This document shows, in pieces, positions 1 through 8,231 of a DNA stretch of 64,000 nucleotides (position 1 is the first letter of the stretch; every line of letters starts with the position of its first letter). The translations under genes were made by a program, and so were the position numbers. Location of the stretch: NCBI GenBank assembly GCA_964606085.1, contig CAZSFD010000017.1:1-64000 (forward strand), in the 5' to 3' direction. The notes beneath the pieces are model-generated. The model worked only from the letters and a program-made list of their open reading frames with translations. It was not told the DNA's origin and made no database searches. Source of the DNA: CAIQJJ01 sp964606085. Lineage in GTDB: Bacteria; Chloroflexota; Anaerolineae; Anaerolineales; UBA4823.

Positions 1-14
1 ACCTTTTCATCTTT

Positions 15-563
15 TTGATTTGCTTTTGCTCCTTGACATATTACCGAATCGCTTTCAGCAGTTTGTTCATGGATCATTCGGGAAGGCTCTGGCTTGATGA
101 CCACGCCTGGATGAATTCCGACGGAGTATGGTACGATGTGGTTCGGTCTCCAGTATTCATCACCGATAAGTCAGATGCCGGACCGAATTATGTGTGGGAT
201 TTCCCAAAAGTTGTTTTTGAAAGTTCTGACGGTCGTTTGTGGTTTCGCTCTATGAATGGGATGGTTTCTCTTAACCCAGAAAAAGGCGAATGGTGCTGGT
301 TTACCACCGAGCAATCCAACATCGTCGAAGATTCCGATCACAACCTGTGGATGGTGGCCGATAACAAGCTGTACAAACTCGAGTTGGAACACAGAGTCAC
401 GGAGAAAACTGAAGGCACTGAAACACAATTCAGCGCCTTCATTCTTTTCATCGGCTCAGTGGTTCTTTTTGCGCACAAATACCACGAGCCCATTCGCCAT
501 GCCAGAACCTATTTTGGACATGCTATAATCCCATTTGATTTGAAAGTGTCCCTTTTCATTTAG
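15..563 (+). pseudogene. Two-component-regulator-type propeller fragment
   Basis: The frame opens at TTG 15 and has an internal ATG at 69. It contains three short blade-like motifs of the Reg_prop kind (DHSGRLWL, SDGRLWF, DSDHNLWM), which normally occur in long periplasmic beta-propeller sensors. Only about 110 residues of propeller remain, and there is no signal peptide or downstream kinase. The last ~55 codons run through the dispersed repeat at 411-466, so the C-terminus looks replaced by repeat sequence. I read it as the remnant of a larger gene. It could instead be the end of a gene whose N-terminal part was deleted to the left of the window. Confidence 0.45.
411..466. repeat. Direct repeat copy A (56 nt)
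   Basis: This copy matches 1389-1444 at 51 of 56 positions by my alignment. It contains an imperfect hairpin (GAAGGC.CTGAA / TTCAG.GCCTTC). The two copies bracket the toxin-antitoxin pair and the SH3-like fragment. Confidence 0.8.
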
Positions 564-606
564 GCCCTGAAACTATTTGCACACAACACCCAAAGCGGAG
601 TCTGAT

Positions 607-837
607 ATGACTTTGGTAGAACAAATTCAACAGCAATTGAACACCCTGCCACCCGAAAAACAAAGCGAAGTACTCGATTTCGTCAACTTCCTGCACCAGC
701 AATTCCCCGTCTCAAAACCTGCCAGGCCGCAAACCCTGCGCAAACACCCCGCCTTTGGATTATGGCGAGGGCGCGATATCAACTCGCTTGATTATGAGCA
801 AAACTTACGCGCGGAATGGGACGAATCGCGCTCATGA
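607..837 (+). CDS. DUF2281-type antitoxin
   Basis: This is a 76-residue protein that starts with a predicted amphipathic helix (VEQIQQQLNTLPPEKQSEVL, then DFVNFL), the hallmark of DUF2281 proteins, which usually sit upstream of PIN-domain toxins. A TTG start at 577 would also keep the frame open, but ATG 607 is preceded by GCGGAG at 595-600 with six bases of spacing, so I prefer it. The stop overlaps the next start in an ATGA arrangement, indicating translational coupling. By analogy with VapBC pairs it should bind and neutralise the toxin and probably autoregulate; no operator was identified. Confidence 0.8.
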   Translation: MTLVEQIQQQLNTLPPEKQSEVLDFVNFLHQQFPVSKPARPQTLRKHPAFGLWRGRDINSLDYEQNLRAEWDESRS

Positions 838-1196
838 AAGCCGTCTTTGACACCAATATCATCATTGACGCGCTCAACGGGGTTGCTCAGGCCGATGACG
901 AATACAGCCGGTATGAGCGCGTACTCATCAGTCGCATCACATGGATGGAAGTGCTGGTTGGCGCAAAAGGGGATGAAACACAACTGCGCGATTTTCTCGA
1001 AACCCAATTTGAAATTATCCCGCTCGATTTGCAAGTTGCCGAAACTGCGATATCCCTGCGCCGCCAACATCGCCTGCGTTTGCCCGATGCCGTCATTTGG
1101 GCGACCGCACGAGTTTGTGATGGGGTATTGGTCACGCGCAACACAAAGGACTTCGATCCAGAGTGGGAAGGGATTCGCATTCCCTATCAGGTTTGA
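834..1196 (+). CDS. PIN-domain toxin (VapC-like)
   Basis: This is a 120-residue PIN-domain protein, a family of Mg-dependent ribonucleases that usually act as toxins. The acidic residues expected of the fold are visible: FDTNIIID near the start, a WMEVLVG helix with a conserved Glu, RLPDAVIWATA in the middle, and TRNTKDFD near the end. ATG 834 overlaps the antitoxin stop. A longer frame from 816 exists but lies within the antitoxin and lacks a ribosome site. The fold and the pairing are well supported; the RNA target is unknown. Confidence 0.88.
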   Translation: MKAVFDTNIIIDALNGVAQADDEYSRYERVLISRITWMEVLVGAKGDETQLRDFLETQFEIIPLDLQVAETAISLRRQHRLRLPDAVIWATARVCDGVLVTRNTKDFDPEWEGIRIPYQV

Positions 1197-1204
1197 ACCA
1201 ATAC

Positions 1205-1372
1205 GTCATGGCGGGCGAAATCCTGCGCAAACTCCAGCCCGGCGATGGCGTCACCGTTCTCGCAGGCCCGCTCGCAGCCGATGGCTACACCTTGTGGAAG
1301 CTCCAAACCGAGGATGGCACCGAAGGCTGGGCGGTCAACATCCCCAAATGGTACGCCCCGGCGGAACACTGA
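1205..1372 (+). pseudogene. Bacterial SH3-like domain fragment
   Basis: The frame (open from about 1163) encodes a stretch resembling the C-terminal half of a bacterial SH3 domain: LRKLQPGDGVTVLAGP, then LWKLQTEDGTEGWAV. It lacks an N-terminal half, a signal peptide and a convincing start, and the upstream part overlaps the toxin gene in another frame. It is probably the 3' remnant of a surface-protein gene interrupted by the toxin-antitoxin insertion or by deletion. Confidence 0.4.
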
Positions 1373-1380
1373 AGCACTGA

Positions 1381-1426
1381 AAAAGGCAGAAGGCACTGAA
1401 ACACCATTCAGTGCCTTCTGCCTTTT
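1381..1426. terminator. Perfect 20-bp hairpin with T/A tails; includes repeat copy B
   Basis: Bases 1381-1400 (AAAAGGCAGAAGGCACTGAA) pair perfectly with 1407-1426 around a six-base loop. The T-run on one side and A-run on the other suit a bidirectional terminator between the rightward fragment and the leftward threonine synthase gene. The hairpin forms most of repeat copy B (1389-1444). Confidence 0.65.
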
Positions 1427-1444
1427 CATCGGCTCAGTGGTTCT
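1389..1444. repeat. Direct repeat copy B (56 nt)
   Basis: This is the second copy of the element at 411-466, with five differences in 56 bases. Here the internal hairpin is perfect, suggesting that copy A is the more decayed one. Confidence 0.8.
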
Positions 1445-1491
1445 CTGCCCCACCGCCATTCTCACCGGCGGATAGCCTGACGCCAAACGCT

Positions 1492-2655
1492 TTACGCCTT
1501 CAGGTATTTCAACCCTGTGCCTGTGTTGAAGATGACGATCTTTTCATCGAACTGCACCCAACCCCGGCGGATCAATTCTTCCAGCGCTGCCAGGGTGGCC
1601 GCCCCTTCGGGGGCCGCGAAGATACCTTCCATCCCTGCCAGGCGGTGCTGTGCCTGGACAATTTCCTCGTCGGTCACAGAAACAGCGCAGCCGTGGCTGT
1701 CTTGAATATCTTTCAAGATGATATGGTCGGCAAAGCTCTTTGGCACACGCAGGCCCGAAGCCAGGGTGTGCGCGCCGATCCAGAAATCGCAGAAGGGGGT
1801 GCCGGTTTCGTACGCTTTCACCACCGGGGCGCAGCCTTCGGCCTGCACCGCCACCATGCGTGGGCGTTTGGCGCTTTCCAGCCAGCCCATGGCCGCCATT
1901 TCGTCGAAGGCCTTCCACATGCCCACCAGCCCGGTGCCGCCGCCGGTGGGGTAGATGATCACATCGGGCAGTTCCCAGCCAAAGGCTTCGGCCAGTTCGT
2001 AGCCCATGATCTTCTTGCCTTCGCAGCGGTACGGCTCTTTGAATGTGGAGACATCGAACCAGCCTTCGGCGCGCGCCTTTTCACCAGCCATGCCCGCCGC
2101 CTCGCTGATCAGGCCGTCAATCAGCATCACGGTCGCCCCGGCGATGCGGCTTTCTTCCACATTGGCCGAGGGCGTATCTTTGGGCATGAAGATGTACGCT
2201 TCCATGCCGCCGCGGGCGGCGTAGGCGGCCATGGCCCCACCCGCATTGCCCGCCGTGGGAATGATCACCTTGCGCACCCCCAGTTCCTTCGCTTTCGAGA
2301 TGGCCGCCGAAAGGCCGCGGGCTTTGAAGGAACCGGTGGGGTTTTGGCCCTCTTCTTTGACGTATAAGTTGGTCAGGCTCAGTTCTGCACCCAGGCGCGG
2401 CAGACGCAGCAGGGGGGCGTCGCCTTCGCCAAGGGTGAGCATGTTTTCGGGGTCGTGGACGGGGAGCAACTCACGCCAGCGCCACATGCCGGGCAGTCGG
2501 TGACGAAATTCGTCGCGGTCGAGGCGGGTACGAGCCGTCTCCAGATCATATTGCGCCAGCAAGGGGGATTGGCAATCGGGGCAAAAGGTCTGGATTTTGG
2601 CAGGATCGTAGTGCTGACCGCAGTCATTACAGAGTAGGGAGGTCAGGTACGACAT
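1492..2655 (-). CDS. thrC: Threonine synthase
   Basis: A 387-residue PLP enzyme of the fold-II threonine synthase family, converting O-phosphohomoserine to threonine and phosphate. An N-terminal zinc ribbon (C9, C12, C25, C28) is followed by the PLP lysine in NPTGSFKARG (about K111), the asparagine loop PTAGNAGGAMAAYAA and the phosphate-binding GGGTGL. The frame opens upstream to 2709, but MSYLTS at 2655 places the zinc ribbon at the usual distance from the start. It is the last gene of the leftward array, 11 bp after the lone receiver gene. A divergent paralogue fused to a receiver domain lies two genes upstream, so which of the two makes threonine is not certain; this one looks the more canonical. 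Confidence 0.9.
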   Translation of the reverse strand: MSYLTSLLCNDCGQHYDPAKIQTFCPDCQSPLLAQYDLETARTRLDRDEFRHRLPGMWRWRELLPVHDPENMLTLGEGDAPLLRLPRLGAELSLTNLYVKEEGQNPTGSFKARGLSAAISKAKELGVRKVIIPTAGNAGGAMAAYAARGGMEAYIFMPKDTPSANVEESRIAGATVMLIDGLISEAAGMAGEKARAEGWFDVSTFKEPYRCEGKKIMGYELAEAFGWELPDVIIYPTGGGTGLVGMWKAFDEMAAMGWLESAKRPRMVAVQAEGCAPVVKAYETGTPFCDFWIGAHTLASGLRVPKSFADHIILKDIQDSHGCAVSVTDEEIVQAQHRLAGMEGIFAAPEGAATLAALEELIRRGWVQFDEKIVIFNTGTGLKYLKA

Positions 2656-2666
2656 AGTTTGGCCGC

Positions 2667-3050
2667 TTACGACCCACCGGGGGGGATAAACGTTTCCACC
2701 CTGGCCCACAACTCACGGATGTTTATTGGCTTAGACATGTACACGTTGCAGCCAGAAGCCAGCGCCTTTTCGGCATCCCCCTTGAGGGCATTGGCGGTGA
2801 TGGCGATGACCGGCACGCTCATCACATACGGGTCGTCAATGGCGCGCAGACGGCGCGCCACCTCGTAGCCATCAATGTCGGGCAGGTTGATGTCAAGCAG
2901 CACCACATCGGGTTTTTCGCTTTGCACCATCTCTAACCCTAACAGGCCATTTTCAGCCCCCATGAAGACATAACCGCGCGCTTCGAGGGCGCGTTTGACA
3001 AGCTGTCGGTTGTCAGGATTGTCCTCAATATAGAGAATTTTATGAGGCAT
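2667..3050 (-). CDS. Single-domain response regulator (CheY/DivK-like)
   Basis: A 127-residue stand-alone receiver. It has the acidic pair E9-D10, the phospho-acceptor D53 in VVLLDINLPD, a Thr/Ala switch region (AITANA) and the conserved lysine in MSKPIN. No output domain is present, so it acts by protein contact or as a phosphorelay intermediate. Its ATG overlaps the stop of the threonine-synthase/receiver fusion by one base (TGATG), so the two are translationally coupled and should be made in fixed ratio. The likely phosphate donors are the GAF histidine kinase at 4742-7339 or the hybrid kinase at 29468-32293. Confidence 0.93.
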   Translation of the reverse strand: MPHKILYIEDNPDNRQLVKRALEARGYVFMGAENGLLGLEMVQSEKPDVVLLDINLPDIDGYEVARRLRAIDDPYVMSVPVIAITANALKGDAEKALASGCNVYMSKPINIRELWARVETFIPPGGS

Positions 3051-4729
3051 CAGGACTCTCCTTTGTTACTCTGCGTTGTTTTCTGTTCCAATACACCCAC
3101 CACCTGATCGGCAAAGGCGCGCGGCGGCAGGGAACCCTTTTGATAAATGCCCGCCACCTGGTCGCCAAACCGCACCCGGTCTTCGCGGCTGATGTCTTTG
3201 GCGCTGACCACCACCACGGGGATATTTTCGGTGCGTTTATCCAGCTTGAGTTCTTCCAGCACCCCCAGCCCATCCAGGCCAGGCATCATCATATCGAGGA
3301 CGATCAGGTCGGGCCGCCGCTGGCGGGCCTGCGCCAGGCCATCCCACGGGTCAGCCGAATGGAAGACGCGATAGGTCTTGCGGGCTTCGAGGATGCGGCG
3401 GACGAGGTGGGCGTCATCGGGGTTGTCATCTATGATGAGGACGGTGGTGGTGCGCTCGTCGAGGCGTTCGAGCGCTGCCGAAAGCCCCTCGCGCAGGGAG
3501 GAGGTATCTTTCTCTTTGCTGCCTTCGCTTTCCAGTTCGAGGTCAACACTGAGTTGATCGCCGAGGACGTGTTTTTCGACCGGGAAGGTGTGCCCGGTAC
3601 AGTTGATCACCACCAGTTCATCTGGCTGCAGGATGCCCTGCTGTACCATCTTTTCCAGGCCGCCAAAAGCCACCGCGGTAGCCGGCTCCACCGAAATGCC
3701 GTCGGTTTTTGCCAGTTGGCGCATGGAGGCGAAGGCTTTGTGGTCGGAAACGCTCTCCATCGTGCCGCCGTAGCGCTCGATCAGCTTCCACAGGTAGGTG
3801 TAGGGCTTGCCGGGGTCGCCCGTGGAGAGGATGGCGATGCGCGTTTCGGGGATGACCGGTTCGGCCACGCTTTTGCCCGCTTTGAAGGCTTTCACCATCG
3901 GCGAACAGCCATCGGTCTGGATCACAGCCAGCTTGGGGACTTTCTCAATCAGCCCCATGCGCAGCAATTCTTCAAAGCCATGATAGACGCCCAACGGCCC
4001 CAGGCCGCCGCTGACGGCCTGGATGTACCAATCGGGTGAGCGCCAACCCAATTGCTCGACAATTTCGTAGGCAATGGTCTTCATCGATTCACGCGCCGAC
4101 AGGCTGCTGGCGCCGCGGTCGAGCAGCAGGCCACGCCGTTTGGCAAATTCGGCGGCGATCTGCTTGGTTTGGTCGTAGGTGCCAGAGACCTTGATCACCT
4201 CTGCGCCGTAGAGGGCCACTTCGCGCAGTTTTTCTGGCACGACCATGCTGGTCATAAACACCCACAGTTTGATGCCCGCCTGGGCGCAGGCCGCCGCATA
4301 GGCCACTGCGGCGTTGCCCGTGGAGGCGATCACCATCTCATGCACGTCGGCTTCGAGCGAGGCTGCCACCGCTACGGCGGCCTGGCGGTCTTTGAACGAG
4401 TTGGTGGGGCTGTAGCGCTCATCTTTGATATAGAGCGGGTTGTGACCGATGGCGTTGGCGTAGTTGTGCGAGAGGCGCATCGGCGTCCAACCCACGGCGC
4501 AATCTGAACGGGCCAGGGGTGGGCTTTCGAGCGGTAAGACATCGGCGTAGCGGAACAAGTTGCGCGGGCGGTCGGGCAGGCCGCGCAACAGTTCGCGCTT
4601 GAAGGCGGCGTAATCGTAGTGGGCATCTACCCACGACGATTGACATTTTTCGCAAATTGTCGGCTGCAGCGGGCGAAATTCCTGCTGGTGGCCGCATTCA
4701 ACACATTGCATGAAGAGCGGTTTTGTCAT
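3050..4729 (-). CDS. Threonine-synthase-like PLP enzyme fused to a receiver domain
   Basis: 559 residues. The N-terminal ~390 residues are a fold-II PLP enzyme of the threonine synthase type: zinc ribbon C9/C12/C26/C29, PLP lysine K113 in SPTNSFKDRQ, ASTGNAAVAYAAA, and GGLGPLG for phosphate. A ~35-residue linker leads to a full receiver domain at ~428-548, with acidic pair D434-D435, phospho-acceptor D479 in LIVLDMMMPG, S509 as switch residue and K531. Every catalytic and phospho-acceptor residue I checked is present, so both halves look functional. Start ATG 4729 has no clear ribosome site but lies 12 bp after the preceding kinase gene. Enzyme activity under phosphorylation control is an inference; the substrate could differ from phosphohomoserine. 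Confidence 0.9.
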   Translation of the reverse strand: MTKPLFMQCVECGHQQEFRPLQPTICEKCQSSWVDAHYDYAAFKRELLRGLPDRPRNLFRYADVLPLESPPLARSDCAVGWTPMRLSHNYANAIGHNPLYIKDERYSPTNSFKDRQAAVAVAASLEADVHEMVIASTGNAAVAYAAACAQAGIKLWVFMTSMVVPEKLREVALYGAEVIKVSGTYDQTKQIAAEFAKRRGLLLDRGASSLSARESMKTIAYEIVEQLGWRSPDWYIQAVSGGLGPLGVYHGFEELLRMGLIEKVPKLAVIQTDGCSPMVKAFKAGKSVAEPVIPETRIAILSTGDPGKPYTYLWKLIERYGGTMESVSDHKAFASMRQLAKTDGISVEPATAVAFGGLEKMVQQGILQPDELVVINCTGHTFPVEKHVLGDQLSVDLELESEGSKEKDTSSLREGLSAALERLDERTTTVLIIDDNPDDAHLVRRILEARKTYRVFHSADPWDGLAQARQRRPDLIVLDMMMPGLDGLGVLEELKLDKRTENIPVVVVSAKDISREDRVRFGDQVAGIYQKGSLPPRAFADQVVGVLEQKTTQSNKGES

Positions 4730-4741
4730 AGGGAAATTGTA

Positions 4742-7339
4742 CTATACCTTGCCCACCGGGTTGACAGGCAGTTCGATGATAAATGTGGAGCCTTCGCCCG
4801 GGATGCCGGCGCTCTCCGCCCACAGGCGTCCGCCGTGCATCTCCACCAGGCGGCGGCTGATTGGCAGCCCCAGGCCGGTGCCGCCCACCTTGCGGGTGGT
4901 GGACGTGTCTACCTGGGTAAAGGCTTCGAAGACCATTTCGAGTTTGTCGGGCGGAATGCCCTGGCCGGTATCGTGGATCAAGACGTGCAGTTTGCTGCCA
5001 TAACGCTCCACGCCAACCGTAATGCCGCCATCGTCGGTGAATTTGGTGGCGTTGCCAATGATGTTGAGGAAGACCTGGCGCATGCGGGTGTAATCGAGCA
5101 GCAGCGTGACGTTGGCCTGTTCTTCGTTTTGCAGGGCCAGGTAGAGTTCCTTGCCCTTTTCCTTGTTTCTGAGCAGCGATTGCGAGGTTTCGATCACATC
5201 GTTGAGCAGTTCGGCCAGGTTGACCGGCTCGGGGCTGAGGCTCATGCGCCCGGCCTCGATCTTGGCCATATCGAGGATTTCGTTGATCAGGTGTAACAGG
5301 TGGTTGCCGTTCTTTTCGATCAGGCCGAGGTCGTTTTCCATATCGGCGGTCAGCGGGCCATCCAACCCTTCGAGGATGACCTGGGCAAAACCGAGGATCG
5401 AGTTGAGCGGGGTGCGCAGCTCGTGGCTCATGTTCGCCAGGAAGGAGTTCTTCAGGTGGTCGAGTTCGCGCAGGCGGACGACGGCGGCCATCTGTTCGGC
5501 GTACAATTCGGCGTTGCGCAGCGCCACCGAAACCTGCGAGGCCAGGGTGGTGAAGGTGCGCATGTCTTCTTCGGTGAAGCGGTGGGTCACGCTGGCGAGG
5601 ACATCGAACACGCCCAGCAGTTGATCGCCCACCACCATCGGCACGGCCAGTTCACTCAGGGCATCGGGCAGGGCGGCGTGGGGCAAAAAATCGGCATCTT
5701 CACGCACATCATTGACGATCACCCCCTTGCGCGCCAGCGCCGTGCGCACCACTACCGATTTTCCCGAAAGCAGCGGCAGGCTTTCACCTTCCTCGACCAT
5801 ACGATGCCCCACCTTCCCAGCGCCCGCTTTCAGCACCAGGCGTTCTTTATCGGGGCTGAGCATGTACACGTGAACATGGTAAAGATTGAAGCTGTATTTG
5901 GTGAGGTCTACCACCGATTGCAAGAGTTCCTGCGGCGAGAGGATGGTGGCGGCAGCCGTACTCACGCGTGCCACCGTTTCGAGTTCGGCAGCGCGTTTAT
6001 CGAGCTGCTGGCGGCTGCGCTCGGTTTCTTCGAGCAGGCGCAGGTTTTCGATGTGTGTGCTGAGGCGCTCCGTCACCACCGAAAGGATGCTGGCGGCGAT
6101 GGGGTCATCCTCTGGCACATCGGCCAGGGCAAATTCGCCGATGGTTTCGTCGCGGATTTTCAGGTCGTGCGTGGCGAGGTGATAGGGATGGCCGGCGTCC
6201 ACTTCAGGCACGGTGGGTTGGGCTTCTTCGATGGGTTTGACCTCGTCGAGATCGTAGACGAAACCGGCGGGGGTCTGGATGGCCGCCTGCACGTAATTTT
6301 CCCAGCCTTCGCGGGTCAGGCGGCGGGCGGCTTCTTCGGCCTCGGCGCGATAGCGTTCGGCCTGCGAGAGCAGGCGCAGGTTGTCGAGATGCTGGGCGAT
6401 ACGGTCGGCAATGGCGCGCACCAGGCTGCTTTCTTCAGGCGACCAGGAAAGCGCCAGGGGCAGCGGGCCATCGGGGGGGCGTTCGAGTTGCAGGGCGCCA
6501 ATCGTCTCGCCGCTCAAGAGCAGCGGCACAGAGAGCGTAGTCTGGCTGGCGGGCGATTGCAACGGGGCGGCCAGGTCGCTGATGGTTTCGCCGCTTTCAT
6601 CATACGCAAAACCGACCCGGTCTTTACGATGAATGGCATCGAGAAATTCTTCCCAGCCCAGGCGCACCTGCGGCAGGTCGCCCATATCGCTGGCCTGCCA
6701 GGCCTCGGCAATCACTTTTTCAATCGCAGCAGCCAGGCGGGCGGCCAGCATTTGCAGGGTCGTTTCGCGGCCGGGCGTCAACCCGCCGGGGTTGGCCAGA
6801 TGCAAATCTAACACCCCAAACGGACGCTGTGCGGACAGCAGGGGCAGGGCCAGCTCGCAGCAAGTGGCGGGCAAGAGCGGGTCGGGGATGAAAATTTCGC
6901 TTGCACGGGCCTCGCGCAGGATGACCGGCTGTTCGGTGGCCTGGGCAATGCCGACTGCTGAATGCGCATCCAGGGGATGCTGGCGGGCGCGGCGGCTGAT
7001 CTCGCGGCTGGCTTCGCCGGAAACGGCCCGCAGGACCAAAGATTGGTGCGATGGATCGAGCAGATAAATCTGCACGCTGTACAGGTCGAACTGCTGGCAG
7101 ATCATCCCGGTGGCCTGGCGCAGCAGGGAATCGAGGTCGTGCAGTTGGGCCAGGGCGCGCCCGATTTCGACGATGCGCGTCAGGTCATGATCGATCACGC
7201 TGGAGGTATCGAGATAGCTGTACTGCAATTCGTTCTCTTCAACCGCGGGCAGGGACGGATGCGGCGGCTCTGGCGGCAGCGCCTGGGTTTCGGTGAAGAT
7301 TTCTTCAAGCCGGTTGTGGAGTGCTTTGCTTGTGGACAT
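4742..7339 (-). CDS. Multi-GAF sensor histidine kinase
   Basis: 865 residues, soluble. Domains: GAF about 60-210, two degenerate GAF-like modules with a GW signature (225-325 and 345-435), a second GAF at 455-615, HisKA with the phospho-histidine in NMSHELRTP (H639), and HATPase_c with N-box NIIGNATKF, DTGQGIPP and GGTGLGL. It is one of only three complete kinases in the leftward array. The chosen start at 7339 overlaps the end of the ParA gene by 35 bp; the in-frame region upstream is inside parA and low in similarity, so a slightly later start is possible. It directly precedes the receiver-fused enzyme and the lone receiver, its probable partners. Confidence 0.92.
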   Translation of the reverse strand: MSTSKALHNRLEEIFTETQALPPEPPHPSLPAVEENELQYSYLDTSSVIDHDLTRIVEIGRALAQLHDLDSLLRQATGMICQQFDLYSVQIYLLDPSHQSLVLRAVSGEASREISRRARQHPLDAHSAVGIAQATEQPVILREARASEIFIPDPLLPATCCELALPLLSAQRPFGVLDLHLANPGGLTPGRETTLQMLAARLAAAIEKVIAEAWQASDMGDLPQVRLGWEEFLDAIHRKDRVGFAYDESGETISDLAAPLQSPASQTTLSVPLLLSGETIGALQLERPPDGPLPLALSWSPEESSLVRAIADRIAQHLDNLRLLSQAERYRAEAEEAARRLTREGWENYVQAAIQTPAGFVYDLDEVKPIEEAQPTVPEVDAGHPYHLATHDLKIRDETIGEFALADVPEDDPIAASILSVVTERLSTHIENLRLLEETERSRQQLDKRAAELETVARVSTAAATILSPQELLQSVVDLTKYSFNLYHVHVYMLSPDKERLVLKAGAGKVGHRMVEEGESLPLLSGKSVVVRTALARKGVIVNDVREDADFLPHAALPDALSELAVPMVVGDQLLGVFDVLASVTHRFTEEDMRTFTTLASQVSVALRNAELYAEQMAAVVRLRELDHLKNSFLANMSHELRTPLNSILGFAQVILEGLDGPLTADMENDLGLIEKNGNHLLHLINEILDMAKIEAGRMSLSPEPVNLAELLNDVIETSQSLLRNKEKGKELYLALQNEEQANVTLLLDYTRMRQVFLNIIGNATKFTDDGGITVGVERYGSKLHVLIHDTGQGIPPDKLEMVFEAFTQVDTSTTRKVGGTGLGLPISRRLVEMHGGRLWAESAGIPGEGSTFIIELPVNPVGKV

Positions 7340-8210
7340 AGGCAAGGGTTTCCTGAACCAGCGCTCGATATTGCTGGGTGGCGCGGGATTGCGGCGCAAA
7401 CACGGAGACGGGCATTCCCGCCAGTTGGGCTTCACGCAGTTTCGAGTCGAAGCCGATGACGGTCTCGAACAGGGCGTTGGCGTAACGACGCTGCACCATA
7501 CTCAACACTTTCTTATGCAGTGTACCACGACCATCAAACATGACCACCAGCAGGCGGTAACACAGGCCGGGGTTGGTTTTTTCGCGCGCCTGCTGGATAT
7601 TTTTGAACATGGCATCGAGGGCTTGCAAGGAATAGTATTCGCATTGAATGGGGATAATAGCCAGGTTTGCCGCAGTGAGGGCCGCCGTGGTCAGCGATGA
7701 GATGGCGGGGGGGCAATCTATCAGCACGTAATCGTAGGGCAACGGCGGCGATTGGTTGATGCTGGTTTGCAGCAGCGCTTCAAAGCGCGGGCGCAGGTAG
7801 AGAAAGCGCGCCACGGTGGACATATCGGGGTTGGAAGGCAGCAGATCGAGGCCTGGCACACGGCTGCGCAGGCTGAGATTGGCGATGGTTTCGTTGCCCA
7901 GTAAAATGTCGGCGGCAGAGCGGCGCAGTTTGTGTGGATTGATGCCGAAACTGGCCGTCAGGTTGGCAGTGGGGTCGAGGTCAATTGCCAAAACACGCTG
8001 ACCCTGCTGGGCCAGCATGGCCGCCAGTGTAGCCGCCGAGGTGGTCTTGGCGACGCCGCCTTTTTGATGGCTGAAAGCGATCACATACGGCCCGGCGGCA
8101 GATGCGTTGGCCGGGTGCGCCGGGCCAGGCTCGGGCGAAGAGGCCGAGAGGGGCAGATCGGCTTCTTCGACGATTGGCGTGTCGCTTTCAAGGCTGTGTT
8201 CGGGTTCCAT
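7305..8210 (-). CDS. ParA/MinD-family ATPase (orphan)
   Basis: 301 residues. A ~40-residue Pro/Ala-rich N-terminal tail precedes a ParA ATPase with the deviant Walker A motif KGGVAKTT (K50, K55), switch I around IDLDPTANLT, and Walker B YDYVLIDCPPA. Relatives partition plasmids or chromosomes or position protein clusters such as chemoreceptor arrays. No parB gene or parS-like site accompanies it. It sits inside the sensor array, 21 bp downstream of a 1726-residue sensor and overlapping a kinase gene. A role in positioning the sensor complex is therefore more attractive than DNA segregation, but that is inference. Confidence 0.88.
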   Translation of the reverse strand: MEPEHSLESDTPIVEEADLPLSASSPEPGPAHPANASAAGPYVIAFSHQKGGVAKTTSAATLAAMLAQQGQRVLAIDLDPTANLTASFGINPHKLRRSAADILLGNETIANLSLRSRVPGLDLLPSNPDMSTVARFLYLRPRFEALLQTSINQSPPLPYDYVLIDCPPAISSLTTAALTAANLAIIPIQCEYYSLQALDAMFKNIQQAREKTNPGLCYRLLVVMFDGRGTLHKKVLSMVQRRYANALFETVIGFDSKLREAQLAGMPVSVFAPQSRATQQYRALVQETLAYVHKQSTPQPA

Positions 8211-8231
8211 CGTATGTTTTGATAGGGGTGG

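Noticed and set aside
5300..6811. Long open frame opposite the GAF kinase (and similar ones at 9153-10631, 15391-16827, 20387-22225)
   Set aside because: They are antisense to clear domain-rich proteins, have shadow-type composition rich in His/Gln/Gly, and show no motif.
7305..8210. Replication or partition locus (ParA as origin marker)
   Set aside because: No parB, dnaA, parS-like palindrome or DnaA boxes were found near it.
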